Assembly: GCA_033296885.1 (NCBI GenBank)
Contig: MU863959.1
Coordinates: 100,325 to 164,324 of the forward strand
DNA: 64,000 nt
Direction: 5' to 3'
Source: Triangularia verruculosa
Taxonomy: Eukaryota; Ascomycota; Sordariomycetes; Sordariales; Podosporaceae
Part shown: in pieces, positions 22,720 to 32,968 of the stretch
Numbering within the stretch: position 1 is the stretch's first letter
Layout of the letters: the number at the start of each line of letters is the position of its first letter
Translations under genes and position numbers: made by a program
Notes under the pieces: model-generated
What the model was told of the DNA's origin: nothing
The model's database searches: none
What the model saw: the letters and a program-made list of their open reading frames with translations, nothing else

Positions 22720-23271
22720 TTACCTTATACTGAGAACCTCCCAAGGATGGAGCACCGATTGCACCTTTCCCTTCACCTTGGTGATATCGGTCCACTGCCT
22801 GTACTTCCAAAGCCCTCTCGGGTGGAGCGGTGGCCTGAGTGTCCACGCGGTAAGTGCTGGGTATTTGTTTGGATCGTCAATGTATGACCCTTTGGGAAAC
22901 GCGCTCCGGATGTGGTACATCTCCACCAGTTCTGCCACAGAACAGTCCTTGCCATCCACCTGAAAGCTCATGTCTCCCATGTTCTCGTTGTAATGCTCCA
23001 AATTTTTCAGAATCGCGTACCATATGATTGCCACCGCCTGGAAGGTTTCATGGTCAACCATGTCTTCAAGGGCGAGACCGTCTTTTGTTTTCATCCTCAA
23101 TGCGATTTGCTTGGCGCATTTGTCAAGCCATTTGATAGCGCGCATGCCAACGACACGCAAAAGGTGAGCATGTATAAGGTAGGTAACCTCCATGCCTAAG
23201 ACATAGGTGTCCGCGCGACTCTCTAGGTAAGGTAGGGAGTTCTCGCGCGCAGCTCTCCATGTGAACGTCAC
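22720..23271 (-). CDS. hypothetical protein, partial; possible relative of the paralogue cluster or BTB remnant
   Basis: An open frame of 183 codons begins without an ATG at the expected place. The first in-frame ATG is about 25 codons in. The middle (VVGMRAIKWLDKCAKQIAL) resembles the helices at the end of fungal BTB domains. The part around TFQAVAIIWYAILKNLEHYN loosely resembles the conserved helix of the genes at 25409, 29375 and 32969. Just upstream another frame reads PYLEDVTIFE and then stops, as if the 5' part were lost or frameshifted. It may be a decayed gene or a C-terminal exon of an unsolved model. No function is assigned. Confidence 0.35.
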   Translation of the reverse strand: MTFTWRAARENSLPYLESRADTYVLGMEVTYLIHAHLLRVVGMRAIKWLDKCAKQIALRMKTKDGLALEDMVDHETFQAVAIIWYAILKNLEHYNENMGDMSFQVDGKDCSVAELVEMYHIRSAFPKGSYIDDPNKYPALTAWTLRPPLHPRGLWKYRQWTDITKVKGKVQSVLHPWEVLSIR

Positions 23272-25408
23272 TCAAAGATGGTGACATCCTCCAAATAAGG
23301 CTTCTGTTGCTCCTTGACAAGCACCATCGACGATGTGTGCATCTCTGGAGCTCCCGAGGGAGCTTGGACATGTTGCCAGGAGCTTTGACCAACTGGGAAT
23401 TGATTCCATCTTCACCCCTCCACTCTCGCCTTTTCCCTTACTTTCTTTTCGAGCTGTTGAGAGCTTCCCTTTTTTCCCTTGTCGCCTGTTGTGTGTCTTT
23501 TCGCCATTCTCGTACGTATCCCCATATCTTCACTGATTCCTTCATTAAGAAAATGGATCTCTTCCATGTTTTGATCTTTCTTTCGTCGGATTGGGATTTT
23601 GCCAAGGGAGTCGCTCGCTGCCTTGTCGTTGACAATGGCGAGGGCGCCGATTTCGCCTACCGGACCCTCAGAATGAAAGATCTGGCATGCTAATATGATT
23701 AAATACCTAGAAATTATTGAAGAAACTTTTTCCCGCTTGCCTGGTCTCTGTAGGTCATACAATCCTGGACGCTTCTCGTCAAATGCGAATCCCATTATTT
23801 GGATCGGGCACTGATAACATTGCAAAGCTTCACCCTGTCACCCGCTTCGGCTCCTCTCTTTCCGTATGTACCCAATGAATACCGAAGACTTTGTTGTTTC
23901 GATAGCTTGGACGAGAAACAGTCACTGACTGTTGTACGACTTGCAGACAGCTTGGCCGCCAACGGTTTCTTCGTTTTCTTTCGGTAAGTAGCACCACATT
24001 TCCCTTGGAATACTCGGTGTAGTTTATCTTCTTTTTGGCTCTGTTCTTGCCAGAGGCCTTTCCAACCTGGTTTAGATCCGTCGTTGACCTCGGTTTGCAG
24101 TCCAGATACCAAACGACTGTGCTCGTCGCTCTTCCAAGCCCGTTCGGTAAGTACGAAGATCCGAAGGCTAGGTTTCCAACCTCATCATCTGGAACCTTTC
24201 TACCGAACAAGGGGCTAACCGTCTGAGATTAATAGGATCAACCCTATCCGCTTCTGCCGGTGAGAAGATCCCCCCATTCGCGATTTTTAACGATCTATTA
24301 TATATCACTAGCCCCAGATGAACCGTCAAATAGGCTTCGTGAGAACTGGCCGGAAGAGAAAGGACATATGTGCTAACATCGTCATCCTGAAAAGTTTGAA
24401 TAACGCCATTTTCCTCCTTTTGTTTGGTAAGTAATCGTTTGAGAGATGTTTTCGAGCTTCGGCCAGCCTCTAACGGTAGTCCTAGCACATAATCACGACC
24501 ATCAGTGTGTCTCTTTCCTTCTTTCTTCCGGTATGAACACCATCCAGTTTTGTCCTACAAGATGGAACAATGGTTGACTGTTGTCTGTACCACAGAACAA
24601 CATCATACCAGCCGACTTTTCTCTCGTCGTCACTCGGTAAGTAGGGCTTCAGACTTGTCGTGTTCGTCAAAAGTGCATGCTTGGTGCTGACAACTGGTAG
24701 ATACAATCAACCTTCGGCTCGGACGCTTCTTCTCCTGTAGGGAAAACGAGTTGGTTCAGCGTAGTGGTTTTCAGATTAGGACGACTAATTCTTTCCTTCG
24801 TCCAGACTTTATCACCACTCCACCGCCGTTCTGCCCTGGTCTCGGTTTCTTCCCGTCCGTTTTCTCCGTTGCGTACCTATGTACAGCTGGCAAGCCGTGT
24901 GTTGAGATTGTGAGAACGCGATGACAAGACCATCGGCTGACTGTTGGCGACATACAGGATATCACAGCCGGCACGACTCTCCCCTTTTTGTAAGCGTTAT
25001 GCCCTAAATCTTGGTTGGACGCCTTGTGCTGACAGCGGCATTAGAACAAAAATACCCAACAACAGCGACCCGTCCCCGTCGTGGTTGTTTAATTTTTTCT
25101 TTTGGTAGACTTCGTCCCAGTATGTATAGTCTCTGCTATTCTCCGCCCACTTGTTGCTGAGCATAGCCCAAACAACATTGTACCTAAGTACCTTAGTTAC
25201 TCAGTTGCCTGAAAGTTGAGCTATTGTTCTATGCTAGACCTTTTCGATGACGGGAAGAACTCAGAGAGGAGGCTGCGGGCTTTTCAAGGGGCAGTTGCTA
25301 ACAGTCTTATGAACATAGAACTCTTAACCGGTTTTCACTTGTAAGTCTTAAAACGTCCAGGAGAAAGGTCTCGGTGCTGACAGTTATGCTAGTGTTAGCC
25401 AAGTAAAA
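23272..25408 (+). ncRNA. possible long spliced non-coding leader or transcript, rich in splice donors
   Basis: Over about 2.1 kb there is no substantial coding frame, yet the exact donor string GGTAAGTA occurs at 23983, 24145, 24424 and 24637 and again inside the following gene. Each is preceded by a CT-rich, TTCG/TTTG-ending stretch and followed by possible acceptors. This is what a multi-exon untranslated leader of the gene at 25409, or a spliced non-coding RNA, would look like. A 46-codon frame from 23552 (starting MDLFHVLIF) is the only small candidate peptide. Transcription is inferred, not seen. Confidence 0.3.
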
Positions 25409-26424
25409 ATGCCCGCCCGCGAGCACTCTTTGCTGTTGGCCCAGCTGCTCCCTCGCGAGAGCATGGCTTGGGATTTCGGTGGTGAGCACGCGCTGCTGGG
25501 CTCGGGGGCTCACGACCACGCGGTCCGGTTGGTGTTGCGCGAGGAGGCCGCCGCCGACATTGGCGTGCGTGCTGAGAAGGAGAAACCGGCGGCGCAGATG
25601 TTGATGCGCCGGATGTTTGATGAGGCTGCTGTGCTCGCGGAGCAGTGCCCCCCCAAGGCCGACCCCGTCGACTTCTTGGACGAGGTCCGGGTGAAGATTG
25701 TTGTGGGTCGTAAGCTCGGTAAGTAATACAGTTTGTTCCAGAAGTCCCTTTTAACCCTATAGGTAGGTAGGTACCTTACTGTTGGTGCTCTTTTTTATCG
25801 CCATGAATGGCTTTTGAGATTTTGGACAAGACCTACCCATTTACTAATGTACTGTCTGATTCTAGGCCCTAAGCTGTTCTGCCGCTTGTTTCTGGCTCTT
25901 GTCCAGGGCAGAGACCGGTTCCTGGAGAGGAACCCCAGCTCGACCGTAAGTACCTACCCCTATGCAGCACTTGGTGGAAGTCCAAGGTTACCGTGATGTG
26001 AGTCAAAGAAAGCTATACTGACATACTAGTATAGCCCCCTGCCCCCGCATATTTGGCTACGGCCATTGACAAATTCAAGAAGGCGGCGAAGTTCTGGTCC
26101 TGGGCGGAGGTGGACCTCATGGTTCAGTGTTGGGAGCAGGATGGTGAGGGTGATGATGGGGAGTCCGGTGGCGAGGATGCGGATTTTGCTCGCGATATTG
26201 GTGGTTCGTCCGCGGATGGTGTTGTGGTTGGTGCGTCGCTCGCCCGCGCGGCTGCGACATCCGAGTCTCCCGCCGTCAGCGATGACGGCGAGTATGACTC
26301 GGATGAGTTTGCGGGGGTGGGCTGGTCTTCGGACGAGGAGGAGGAGGATAGGGATGTGGAGATGGAGGATATGGAGGTGGAGGACGCCCGCGCTGGCATT
26401 GAGGCCATGGATCTTGATGGTTAG
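25409..26424 (+). CDS. acidic-tailed protein of an unrecognised paralogue family, member 1, 259 aa
   Basis: Exons 25409-25718, 25866-25945 and 26035-26424 join in frame (phases 1 and 0). The N-terminal half is helical and alanine/leucine rich (RRMFDEAAVLAEQ). Next comes a helix with FCRLFLALVQGRDRFLERN, after which an intron falls at phase 0. Exon 3 starts with YLATAIDKFKKAAKFW. The last roughly 85 residues are extremely acidic (DGEGDDGESGGEDAD and SSDEEEEDRDVEMEDMEVED) and end in ARAGIEAMDLDG. The gene at 32969-33704 has the same order, intron position and closing motif. No enzyme motif or membrane segment is visible. An acidic tail of this kind is seen in histone chaperones and nuclear protein-binding factors, but that is analogy only. 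Confidence 0.7.
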
Positions 26425-27415
26425 GTGGGGCGTTGCCGTGTTTGCTCTGAGAGGCTTTGCAAGAACAAAGCCACGGACTGACAAAAACGAACGATGAACT
26501 CTCGGTGATCGCCTCTGTATACTCATTTGCCTTCTATTATGTGTCCGTGGCCTGCATCTTGACTACGCAGGCATCCAGAGCCCATCGCTTCCTTTATGCT
26601 GTTGCCGGGGTAGGAGGCTCGCATGGTAAGTCTCCCTGGTGTGACAACACTTCGAAATGCAGCTTTCAACACTATTTAGGAAGACGAATTGTAGCCTAGG
26701 TCCCTATCTTAAGTCTGTCTTTAAAGATCCTATCACCCCCAAACGATATCGTGATCCCGGCGACGACGCCAACGCGCCTTGGGCTTAGTTTGAAGTCCGC
26801 CTCGCTTGTCATGGATCTCCAGCATCTGGCTGTGTTAAGCAATCAGACCCCATTCAAGATCTTCCGGTCTGCCAACATCTTTGTTTTCTAGCCTGGCGGG
26901 TGGCAGCGTCGAAGGCAACTGCAAGACTGGCCGTCTTGCTCCTTCCTGTACCTTATAAGGCCCGAGCAAGGCGTGCCTTCCAATAACAACCAACACTGTG
27001 TTTGGCCAAGTGGTTTGGGTACTCACTCTGGTACCCACTACTTATCAAAGGCGTTCTGGGTCCGACTCCTAGAGTGGGATTCTTGTCCATGCAATATAGC
27101 TACATAAATGAGCGGGGCTTCGGCCGCCGACGGCGGTGTACACGTTGTGGGAGATTCACATAGCCTAGTGGGACTGGGGCAGCTACACTGGGGGCAGGCC
27201 AGCATGGTAATTTCTTTTTTCCATTCTTATTTTTTTTCCATTCTGGATCACTCGCGGTCACATGTCTCGCGTCTGGAGACAGCACTTCTGGCAACAACAT
27301 CTCTGGCCTTTGATGACGGCAGCTCTCACCAGAATACCTTTCGTAACCGCATTTCTCGCCTCTGACAACATCATCCTGACCTCAGGTGACGACACCCCTC
27401 GCTACAGCACCCCTC

Positions 27416-27536
27416 AAAGGCACGCTGGTTTCACATGTGGAGGAAAAGGACACGCTGTTTCATGTGGAGGCAAAGGGCGCGTTGGTTCATGTGGAGGCAA
27501 AAGGATACGCTGGTTTCACATGTGGAGGAAAAGGAA
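27416..27536. repeat. minisatellite block A, 27-30 bp units
   Basis: Four tandem units are built on CACGCTGGTTTCACATGTGG followed by AGGAAAAGG. They start near 27421, 27451, 27478 and 27506. Units alternate between a 30-bp TTTCACATG form and a 27-28-bp TTCATG form. Confidence 0.7.
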
Positions 27537-27672
27537 GATATCGTGGGCAACGAAGTGGTGGCAATACGGAGTATTGGTCTGTGGAAAGTGAGGAGAAAAG
27601 GCAGTGGTTCTGGCTGCAGGAGGAAAAGGAAGAAGAAGAGCAAGGCAGTGGGCCTGTGCCCACGCACCACAG

Positions 27673-27733
27673 AAGGGCACGTTGGTTCATGTGGAGGCAA
27701 AAGGCACGCTGGTTTCACATGTAGAGGAAAAGA
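27673..27733. repeat. minisatellite block B, same unit as block A
   Basis: Two more units of the 27-30-bp minisatellite (starting near 27678 and 27704), separated from block A by about 135 bases of unrelated sequence. This implies either an insertion into one array or local duplication. Confidence 0.65.
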
Positions 27734-27958
27734 GTTGTGGAGCAGGATGGCATTCACGATATCACGGCAAAGGCTCTGTGGAGCAGTTCACTGGATGGTA
27801 TTCTTGGCTGTGGGTCTTACAGGTGGATGGAATGCTCTGGTGGGATATAAATACGGTCCTGTACGCTCGTTTGAACCTTTCCTTGTCTCTTCCTTTGATT
27901 CAGTCAATATCATCAGTTCAATATATGCTTCAAGATAACTGAGTAGGAGCAAAAACCC

Positions 27959-28967
27959 ATGGGAACAGTTGCCGCGCTCTGCCATCCTGTTGGGGCCACG
28001 ACTGACGAGGAAGAAAGGCCACGGTGTCACTGACTTCCTGCAGCCGCCAATCCTACGAGTGTGTCATCAGACTTACATAGAGGCCTTTCCGATATTATAT
28101 CGAGACCGTGTCTTCCTCATAGATCAAACGCTGCAGCAGAAATCTCTCCACAGCATGCTCTCAGTGAACGCATGTCAACACATCCGCCACATGACAGACC
28201 ACGGCAGACCCTGGCACCGGCATGTTGGATCACGGAGATCCCATTTCAGCTTGAGAGACTCTTTTCCAAATCTTGAATCATACGAGGTATGGATGATAAT
28301 CGACGATGTTTATTTTGATTATCGCCTCACTGGGACAGAACTTTTCTTGCTTCATTGGTCTGTGGAACTATGGACACTGAGAATCGCTGAATTGCCCGAT
28401 ATTTTGGATCCTGCTGCGATCGCTCTTTGGAATGTGTTCTTCTGGTATTTGCACTTGGAGCCCGAGGCTGGCTGCAAGCTTCGGCAACTTTTCGACCAGC
28501 CCTCCCTACGGAGTACTACCCTGATCTCGGGCGATTCCTCTATTGAGGCTTGCATCGTGCTAAAAAAGCTTGATAAGTGGCTTCCTTACCGACCTATCAC
28601 ATTACTGGAGGTGAGTATACACTTGAACTGCCCATTATGGCCGGAGGACGCAGAGGCATTAAGAGCTTGGGGTCCTACATTTACAGACTTCGACCTTTAC
28701 AACCCGGGCCCTATTCCTAATGAGAGCCGAGAGAGATTCCAGAAGGCACTTTCAAATGTTCAAAGGGCCATTGGAGAAGGGGTGTTTGACAATAAGTTCC
28801 CTCGTTGCACCAAAGCGTTTTTTGAGTTGGAAAAGTTTGTAAATTGGAGAGATCGACCGGCATTTAGCCGCAGCCCTCGGGGTCTTACTAGTTCCTTCCT
28901 GAGACAGTTGGGCTTGGTCGAAGACCCAGAGATCATACGGGCAGCTGAAAGCTGTGCAACTTCGTAA
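27959..28967 (+). CDS. 2EXR-like protein, 317 aa, short N-terminus
   Basis: The main frame lacks an ATG before residue 63, but a 30-base first exon from the ATG at 27959 (to 27988) joins in phase to 28044-28967. The 55-base intron ends in TTCCTGCAG and has a CACTGAC branch-like site. Its donor, GTTGGG, is weak. The protein then starts straight into PPILRVCHQTYIEAFPILY, the second conserved block of fungal 2EXR/F-box-like proteins. The usual LP.E.R..IY block that precedes it is missing. The rest is a mixed helix/strand protein with many Trp and Leu and no known catalytic motif. It may be a truncated but expressed family member or a decayed one. Confidence 0.5.
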
Positions 28968-29374
28968 GAAGGTGCCTAGGCCTGGGTTCATTTGCGGAGA
29001 CACCGGCGCTTGCTCGAAAGGGGACCAAATACAACAATCACGACAACATCTGGCCGGGCCATTCCACCCTCAAATATTCGTGGGAACAGTTGACAGGTCC
29101 TGCCCTTGGGGGCAATTGGTCCTGGCGTTGAAGCATCTGGCTGAAACTTCACGCTGGACTCAAAGGAGGAATGGCAATTTCGGAATCGGCTTTTGTTGGT
29201 AGGAGCCTGGCAGGACTTGCGACAAACGGAATTCGGCAATAAATGATGTGGTGAAGGACCTTGTATCTTTGGGGAACGACGTTCTCGGCTCATTCGACAT
29301 GATGTCTGTTGAATAGGTACCAAGGGATTAGCAGCCAGTCAAGGACAACAAGAATTCCAAAAGGACAAAGAGGG
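28968..29374. other. intergenic region
   Basis: 3' flanks of two convergent genes. Nothing recognised. Confidence 0.4.
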
Positions 29375-29974
29375 TTATACCGTAATGAAGACCCCGTCTT
29401 CGATGTTGCCGGGGAGAATGTCAACTTCTCGAAGGCCTGTCAGTGCCTTGGTGAAAATGCGCGTCTCTGTGCTGGCTCTGGGTCAACTCGTCGTCCATTC
29501 TCTGGCCACGCTATGGTCAACTGTTAGTGATACCCATCCAAGGTGTAAATGATAGCGTATACAAGATAGTGCATTTCTTACCTGCTCGATGTCCCACCGG
29601 TTCCGATACGCCTCTTTCGCATCCATAAGCCTCATAAAGAGGGCCACGAAGTTGGGGAACCGCATCTCGTTCTCGACACCCATTTCATGGGTGAACTGCA
29701 GGTGCATCTCGGAGAACAGCCAGTACGGGTCGATCTCGTGGGCCAAAGCGGGATCGCCGTTCTCGTTGTGGTGCTCAATCACCGAGTCACCGTAGTCGAT
29801 CGCGAACTTCACCATCTTCAACAGGAAGTTCCGGACGTGCTGCTTGTCGAGGGGCATCACCCGGCCCAGCACCTCCACCACAGCGCGATCCCTTCTCTTC
29901 TTCCCCAGTACCACCCCACCCATGGGCCAGTGCAAACCCCAGTTGGGGACCAAGCTTCGGAGATGGCGGACCAT
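29375..29974 (-). CDS. unrecognised paralogue family, member 2 (no acidic tail), about 160 aa
   Basis: Exon 1 (29974-29582) encodes 131 residues, with helical segments VRNFLLKMVKFAIDY and NFVALFMRLMDAKEAYRNRW. It ends in DIEQ at a GTAAGA donor in phase 0, the same place as the intron of the genes at 25409 and 32969. For exon 2 the best choice is 29464-29375, because it gives TRIFTKALTGLREV, alignable with the AKAIDKF block of the others, and then ends at a TAA. Another acceptor at 29521 gives a 26-residue tail that stops at 29440. A (TG)18 tract touches the start codon on the upstream side. The acidic C-terminus of its relatives is absent. Confidence 0.5.
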
Positions 29975-29975
29975 C

Positions 29976-29976
<1 letters not shown>

Positions 29977-30012
<36 letters not shown>
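29977..30012. repeat. (TG)18 microsatellite beside a start codon
   Basis: Eighteen perfect TG dinucleotides, (CA)18 on the minus strand. Only two bases separate them from the ATG of the minus-strand gene at 29974. The tract is either in the 5' UTR or at the 3' end of a leader intron. Confidence 0.95.
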
Positions 30013-30014
<2 letters not shown>

Positions 30015-30513
30015 GCTATGTTAACACCCGTCAGCTTTCAATATTTTTCGAAAATCTCAAACACTTTTCCTGATTTCATCCAAGCATTGAACACTTACTT
30101 CGTTTGCGGTTGCTGCTATTTTCAGATCCGAGCTCACGAACGAGAACTGTGACTTCGCGGGCGGACGGTGTTGCAAACGCGAAGTTGGTTTTGCAAGTGC
30201 GGGAATCGTGGGTTAAGATGAAAAAGGGCAGCGCGAGAACGAGATAGTGGGGCAAGAAACAAAACAAATAATCTGCACACTCTGAGCTCATGAAAACTCT
30301 GCAATTATCAGACCTGAAATCCAGCATAAGGAGGAAGGTACAATCAGTGACTTATCAGCACTTTCCCTTTTAATTATCACTAAACCCGAGAACTTCATTA
30401 CTTAAATAAACACATCTACATCAAATCAGGATTGATCATTTTCTGGATCTAAGATCAAAAATGACAGAAATGATATTTATATAAGAACTATTCTAAATAG
30501 AAAAACAAAAAAA

Positions 30514-30712
30514 GAAATAACCGTTGTGACCATACCCCCAGACCCTCAACCCTCAGGGCGGCCTCAGAGCTATGAGAACATAGGGGACAACGCCCACAGA
30601 AGAATCTTTTTTCGCAAGAGAGAGCGCCCACTATGGGAGTTGAACCCATGGTGTCCGTAACCTTGTGGTGGTACTCGATGGGAGAACCAGACCACTTGGC
30701 CAAACACGGTTG
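30514..30712 (-). mobile_element. tRNA-derived SINE-like element, copy A
   Basis: Read on the minus strand, the head has an RNA polymerase III A box (TGGCCAAGTGG, 30702-30692) and a B box (GGTTCAACTCC, 30646-30636) with a perfect 5-bp T stem around it. A body of about 100 bases follows and then an A/T-rich tail. Acceptor arms do not pair, so it is not a working tRNA. The body/tail junction matches copy B at 34372-34398 with mostly transition differences. Confidence 0.55.
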
Positions 30713-31322
30713 TGCTGCTGATGGAAGGTACTGCGAGCCTGCTGTTTATCAAGGGCAGTTGTTGCAGGCAGGCACATCCAGACGTTGGATTTCTTCCTGA
30801 TTTCTCAGGCCGGAAGGGTGCCACCATATTAAGCATCAATAGCATCAAATTGAAGACATGATCCTCTTGACCGATACGCATTGAGCAGGATGAAAAGCAT
30901 GACATTAAGCACTTCATCAAAATGTGACACGAAGAAGCGCCGACTCCGGGGATAGCCTCAACCAAGACTCTATGATTCGTTAGGGGATTTTGCAAGATAG
31001 TAGATTATGACAACGTCAAGCGCCCCCTCCAGCACCAGGATGGCACATCCATGGTGCTTTACACTGACTAACCTCCGAGAAATGGGTTCTCTGCGCTATT
31101 TAACACACATACTTAAGGTAGGTAGTTGTCGTCATGATAGCTGAGCTTAAATGGAGTCATGTAACATTGGCAATATGCCACGATGAAGCCAAGGTTCATG
31201 AACAGATAAATGCTCAATATTTCTCCTCTGGCTTACATCTTAAAGTAACATAAGGAACGCTGGAACTTTGAGCGGAACGGTAGAATAACCTAATTATCCA
31301 GCAAATTTCCTTTAGGCGTCCA

Positions 31323-32231
31323 TCATAGGTCCGGCCAAAATCCTTTCTCGCCCTCCAACAAAGTCCTCCACTTCCCTTCCACCCTCCCCAAAATTTCCTT
31401 CTTCACCTCCTCCTGTTTCTGCCCGTCCTCACCCGCCATCCCAATCTCCCTCTCCACAGCCTGATCAATCAAAACCCCCAATTTCTCCACAAACTCCCTG
31501 AACTCATCACTGCTCCAATTCGGAATAAACTCCTTCCTCAACGCCCCACCATCCTCATCCTCTATCCCATTCGGCCTCTCCTCCTGCTGCTCCCTCGCCC
31601 AACTCCAAGCCTCCAAATAAACCTTCTCCGTCCCCCAAAACGTCACCGCCCCCTCCAACCACGGAATCTTGACACTAACCGGTAAATCCCCACCACCACC
31701 ACCAGCCGCCGCGGCCCCCAAAAACCAAGACCCCAACCCACCCCCCTTCTTCTCCCCCTTCACCATCCCAACCTCCCCAAACAACCCCTCAATCACCTCC
31801 AACCCCTTCACCTTCGCAACCGCCCTCTTGGCCGTCGTAGACGAAACCCCCACAAAATCCACAAGCTGATACCTCCCCCCGACCTCCAAAAACATCTTCT
31901 CCTCCCTCCTCACAGCCCCCAGAGCCTCAATCAGCCAATCCACAAGCCTCACCTCAAACGCATCCTCCTCCTCCTTCCCACTCCCGGCCTGCTCCCCAGG
32001 TAAATGCTTCGGCAACTCCAAGCTCGCCAGCAACTGCCCCGCCGCCCGGATGTACGCATGGATGTACAGCCTGTCGTTCACCAGCCAGTGGCTCAGCACA
32101 TCCTTCGACAGCGTCCCTTTTGCTGCGGCCAGCAAAAAGGGGTGCTGCGTTGCGGCGGTGAACACCTCCGGCTCAAGGGAAAGGAGGTGTTTGGTGAGGG
32201 AAAAGGGGGCGGTGGGTTGGGATGACGTCAT
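31323..32231 (-). CDS. TENA/THI-4 (thiaminase-2, haem-oxygenase-like fold) family protein, 302 aa
   Basis: TenA-type proteins hydrolyse thiamine breakdown products to recover pyrimidine for thiamine synthesis. This one exon encodes the all-helical fold with the fungal family start HPFLLAAAKGTLSKDVLSHW followed by NDRLYIHAYI. That segment includes the Asp expected near the active site (about residue 53). The family's later Glu/Tyr residues fall in the LEAWSWAREQQEE region, and FREFVEKLGVLIDQ closes the fold. A glycine-rich loop (about 160-180) is an insertion. It is longer than bacterial TenA (about 220) but typical for fungal stand-alone forms. Third positions are strongly C-rich, unlike the surrounding island, so this is probably a resident gene. 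Confidence 0.8.
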   Translation of the reverse strand: MTSSQPTAPFSLTKHLLSLEPEVFTAATQHPFLLAAAKGTLSKDVLSHWLVNDRLYIHAYIRAAGQLLASLELPKHLPGEQAGSGKEEEDAFEVRLVDWLIEALGAVRREEKMFLEVGGRYQLVDFVGVSSTTAKRAVAKVKGLEVIEGLFGEVGMVKGEKKGGGLGSWFLGAAAAGGGGGDLPVSVKIPWLEGAVTFWGTEKVYLEAWSWAREQQEERPNGIEDEDGGALRKEFIPNWSSDEFREFVEKLGVLIDQAVEREIGMAGEDGQKQEEVKKEILGRVEGKWRTLLEGEKGFWPDL

Positions 32232-32968
32232 TGTTTTGGGTTAAAGTGTGGAGACAAGGGGCTTGTAAACACTAGATCTGATGATGGCGACTCTTGTGAT
32301 GATGCAAAGATGATCTAGGTACCTGGTATTGCAAGAGTCTCTTTGCAGAAAGAGTGAAAACAGCCAAGTCTCAGGGTGAGTCAAGAGAGGGGTTGAAATA
32401 CAGTGTGGCTTGCGGTTAGTGTAACGTTGTGGCATGCACCACGCGTCCGGAGGAGCCGCTCGGCACGGTCCGACGTCAGCCGGAAGACACGCGGCCCCAC
32501 CCTAACACCGAAACCCACCTTCCACCTACCTCTAGTTGATGGACGTCAATGTTCGATGAGGGAAAGAAGTCACAGGCACTGATGGGCACAATTACCGGTG
32601 AATCTTCAGGCCACAGGGACTGAATCTTCCAAGATTGGATCTGCAGATACCCATTTCGACTCTATTCAAAAGCCTTGAAGACGAAACCAACAATGCAACT
32701 TCCCTTTCCACACTAGGCCCAGAAACAACGCCCTGAACCCCAGAATTCTTGAATATATGCCTGTTATAGTAAAGCCATTGTTAAGACAACAAGAAAACTG
32801 CCAAGGAATTACCGCTTTGTCCAACCCATCAAACAGAAAGCCTGCCCTGCCCAAGCTCCACGCTGTGCGCCCCCATCATGCCCATGCTTGGAAATAGTGT
32901 GAAAGAGGATGAAACAAAAGCGAGAAAGTTCCGATGCTGAAGTCGATTGTGGTTGAGACACGAGGCTG
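32232..32968. other. intergenic region
   Basis: Promoter of the TENA gene and 3' flank of the next acidic-tailed gene. No other feature recognised. Confidence 0.4.

Larger units (their letters stand above)
26425..27958. other. 1.5-kb non-coding interval with minisatellite blocks
   Basis: No exon recognised. Contains the two minisatellite blocks at 27416-27536 and 27673-27733 and then the promoter of the 2EXR-like gene. Open frames over the repeats read a 10-residue period and are artefacts of it. Confidence 0.45.
29975..31322. other. 1.3-kb non-coding interval with a microsatellite and a SINE-like copy
   Basis: Holds the (TG)18 tract, an AT-rich tract (about 30350-30520) and the tRNA-derived element at 30514-30712. 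The rest is featureless. Confidence 0.45.

Noticed and set aside
26066..26497. Plus-strand frame of 143 codons rich in Arg and Met
   Set aside because: Shadow of the acidic-tail exon (GAG/GAT repeats read in another frame).
27386..27942. Three overlapping plus-strand frames of 112-167 codons
   Set aside because: All derive from the 27-30-bp minisatellite, which is open in several frames because its units are nearly multiples of three.
30076..30327. Upstream coding exon for the gene at 29974
   Set aside because: A GTAAGT donor exists, but joining it to the ATG exon breaks the frame, so it is more likely 5' UTR.
30636..30712. A functional tRNA gene on the minus strand
   Set aside because: A and B boxes and T stem are good, but acceptor arms do not pair and no anticodon arm folds. 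It is treated as a SINE-like head.
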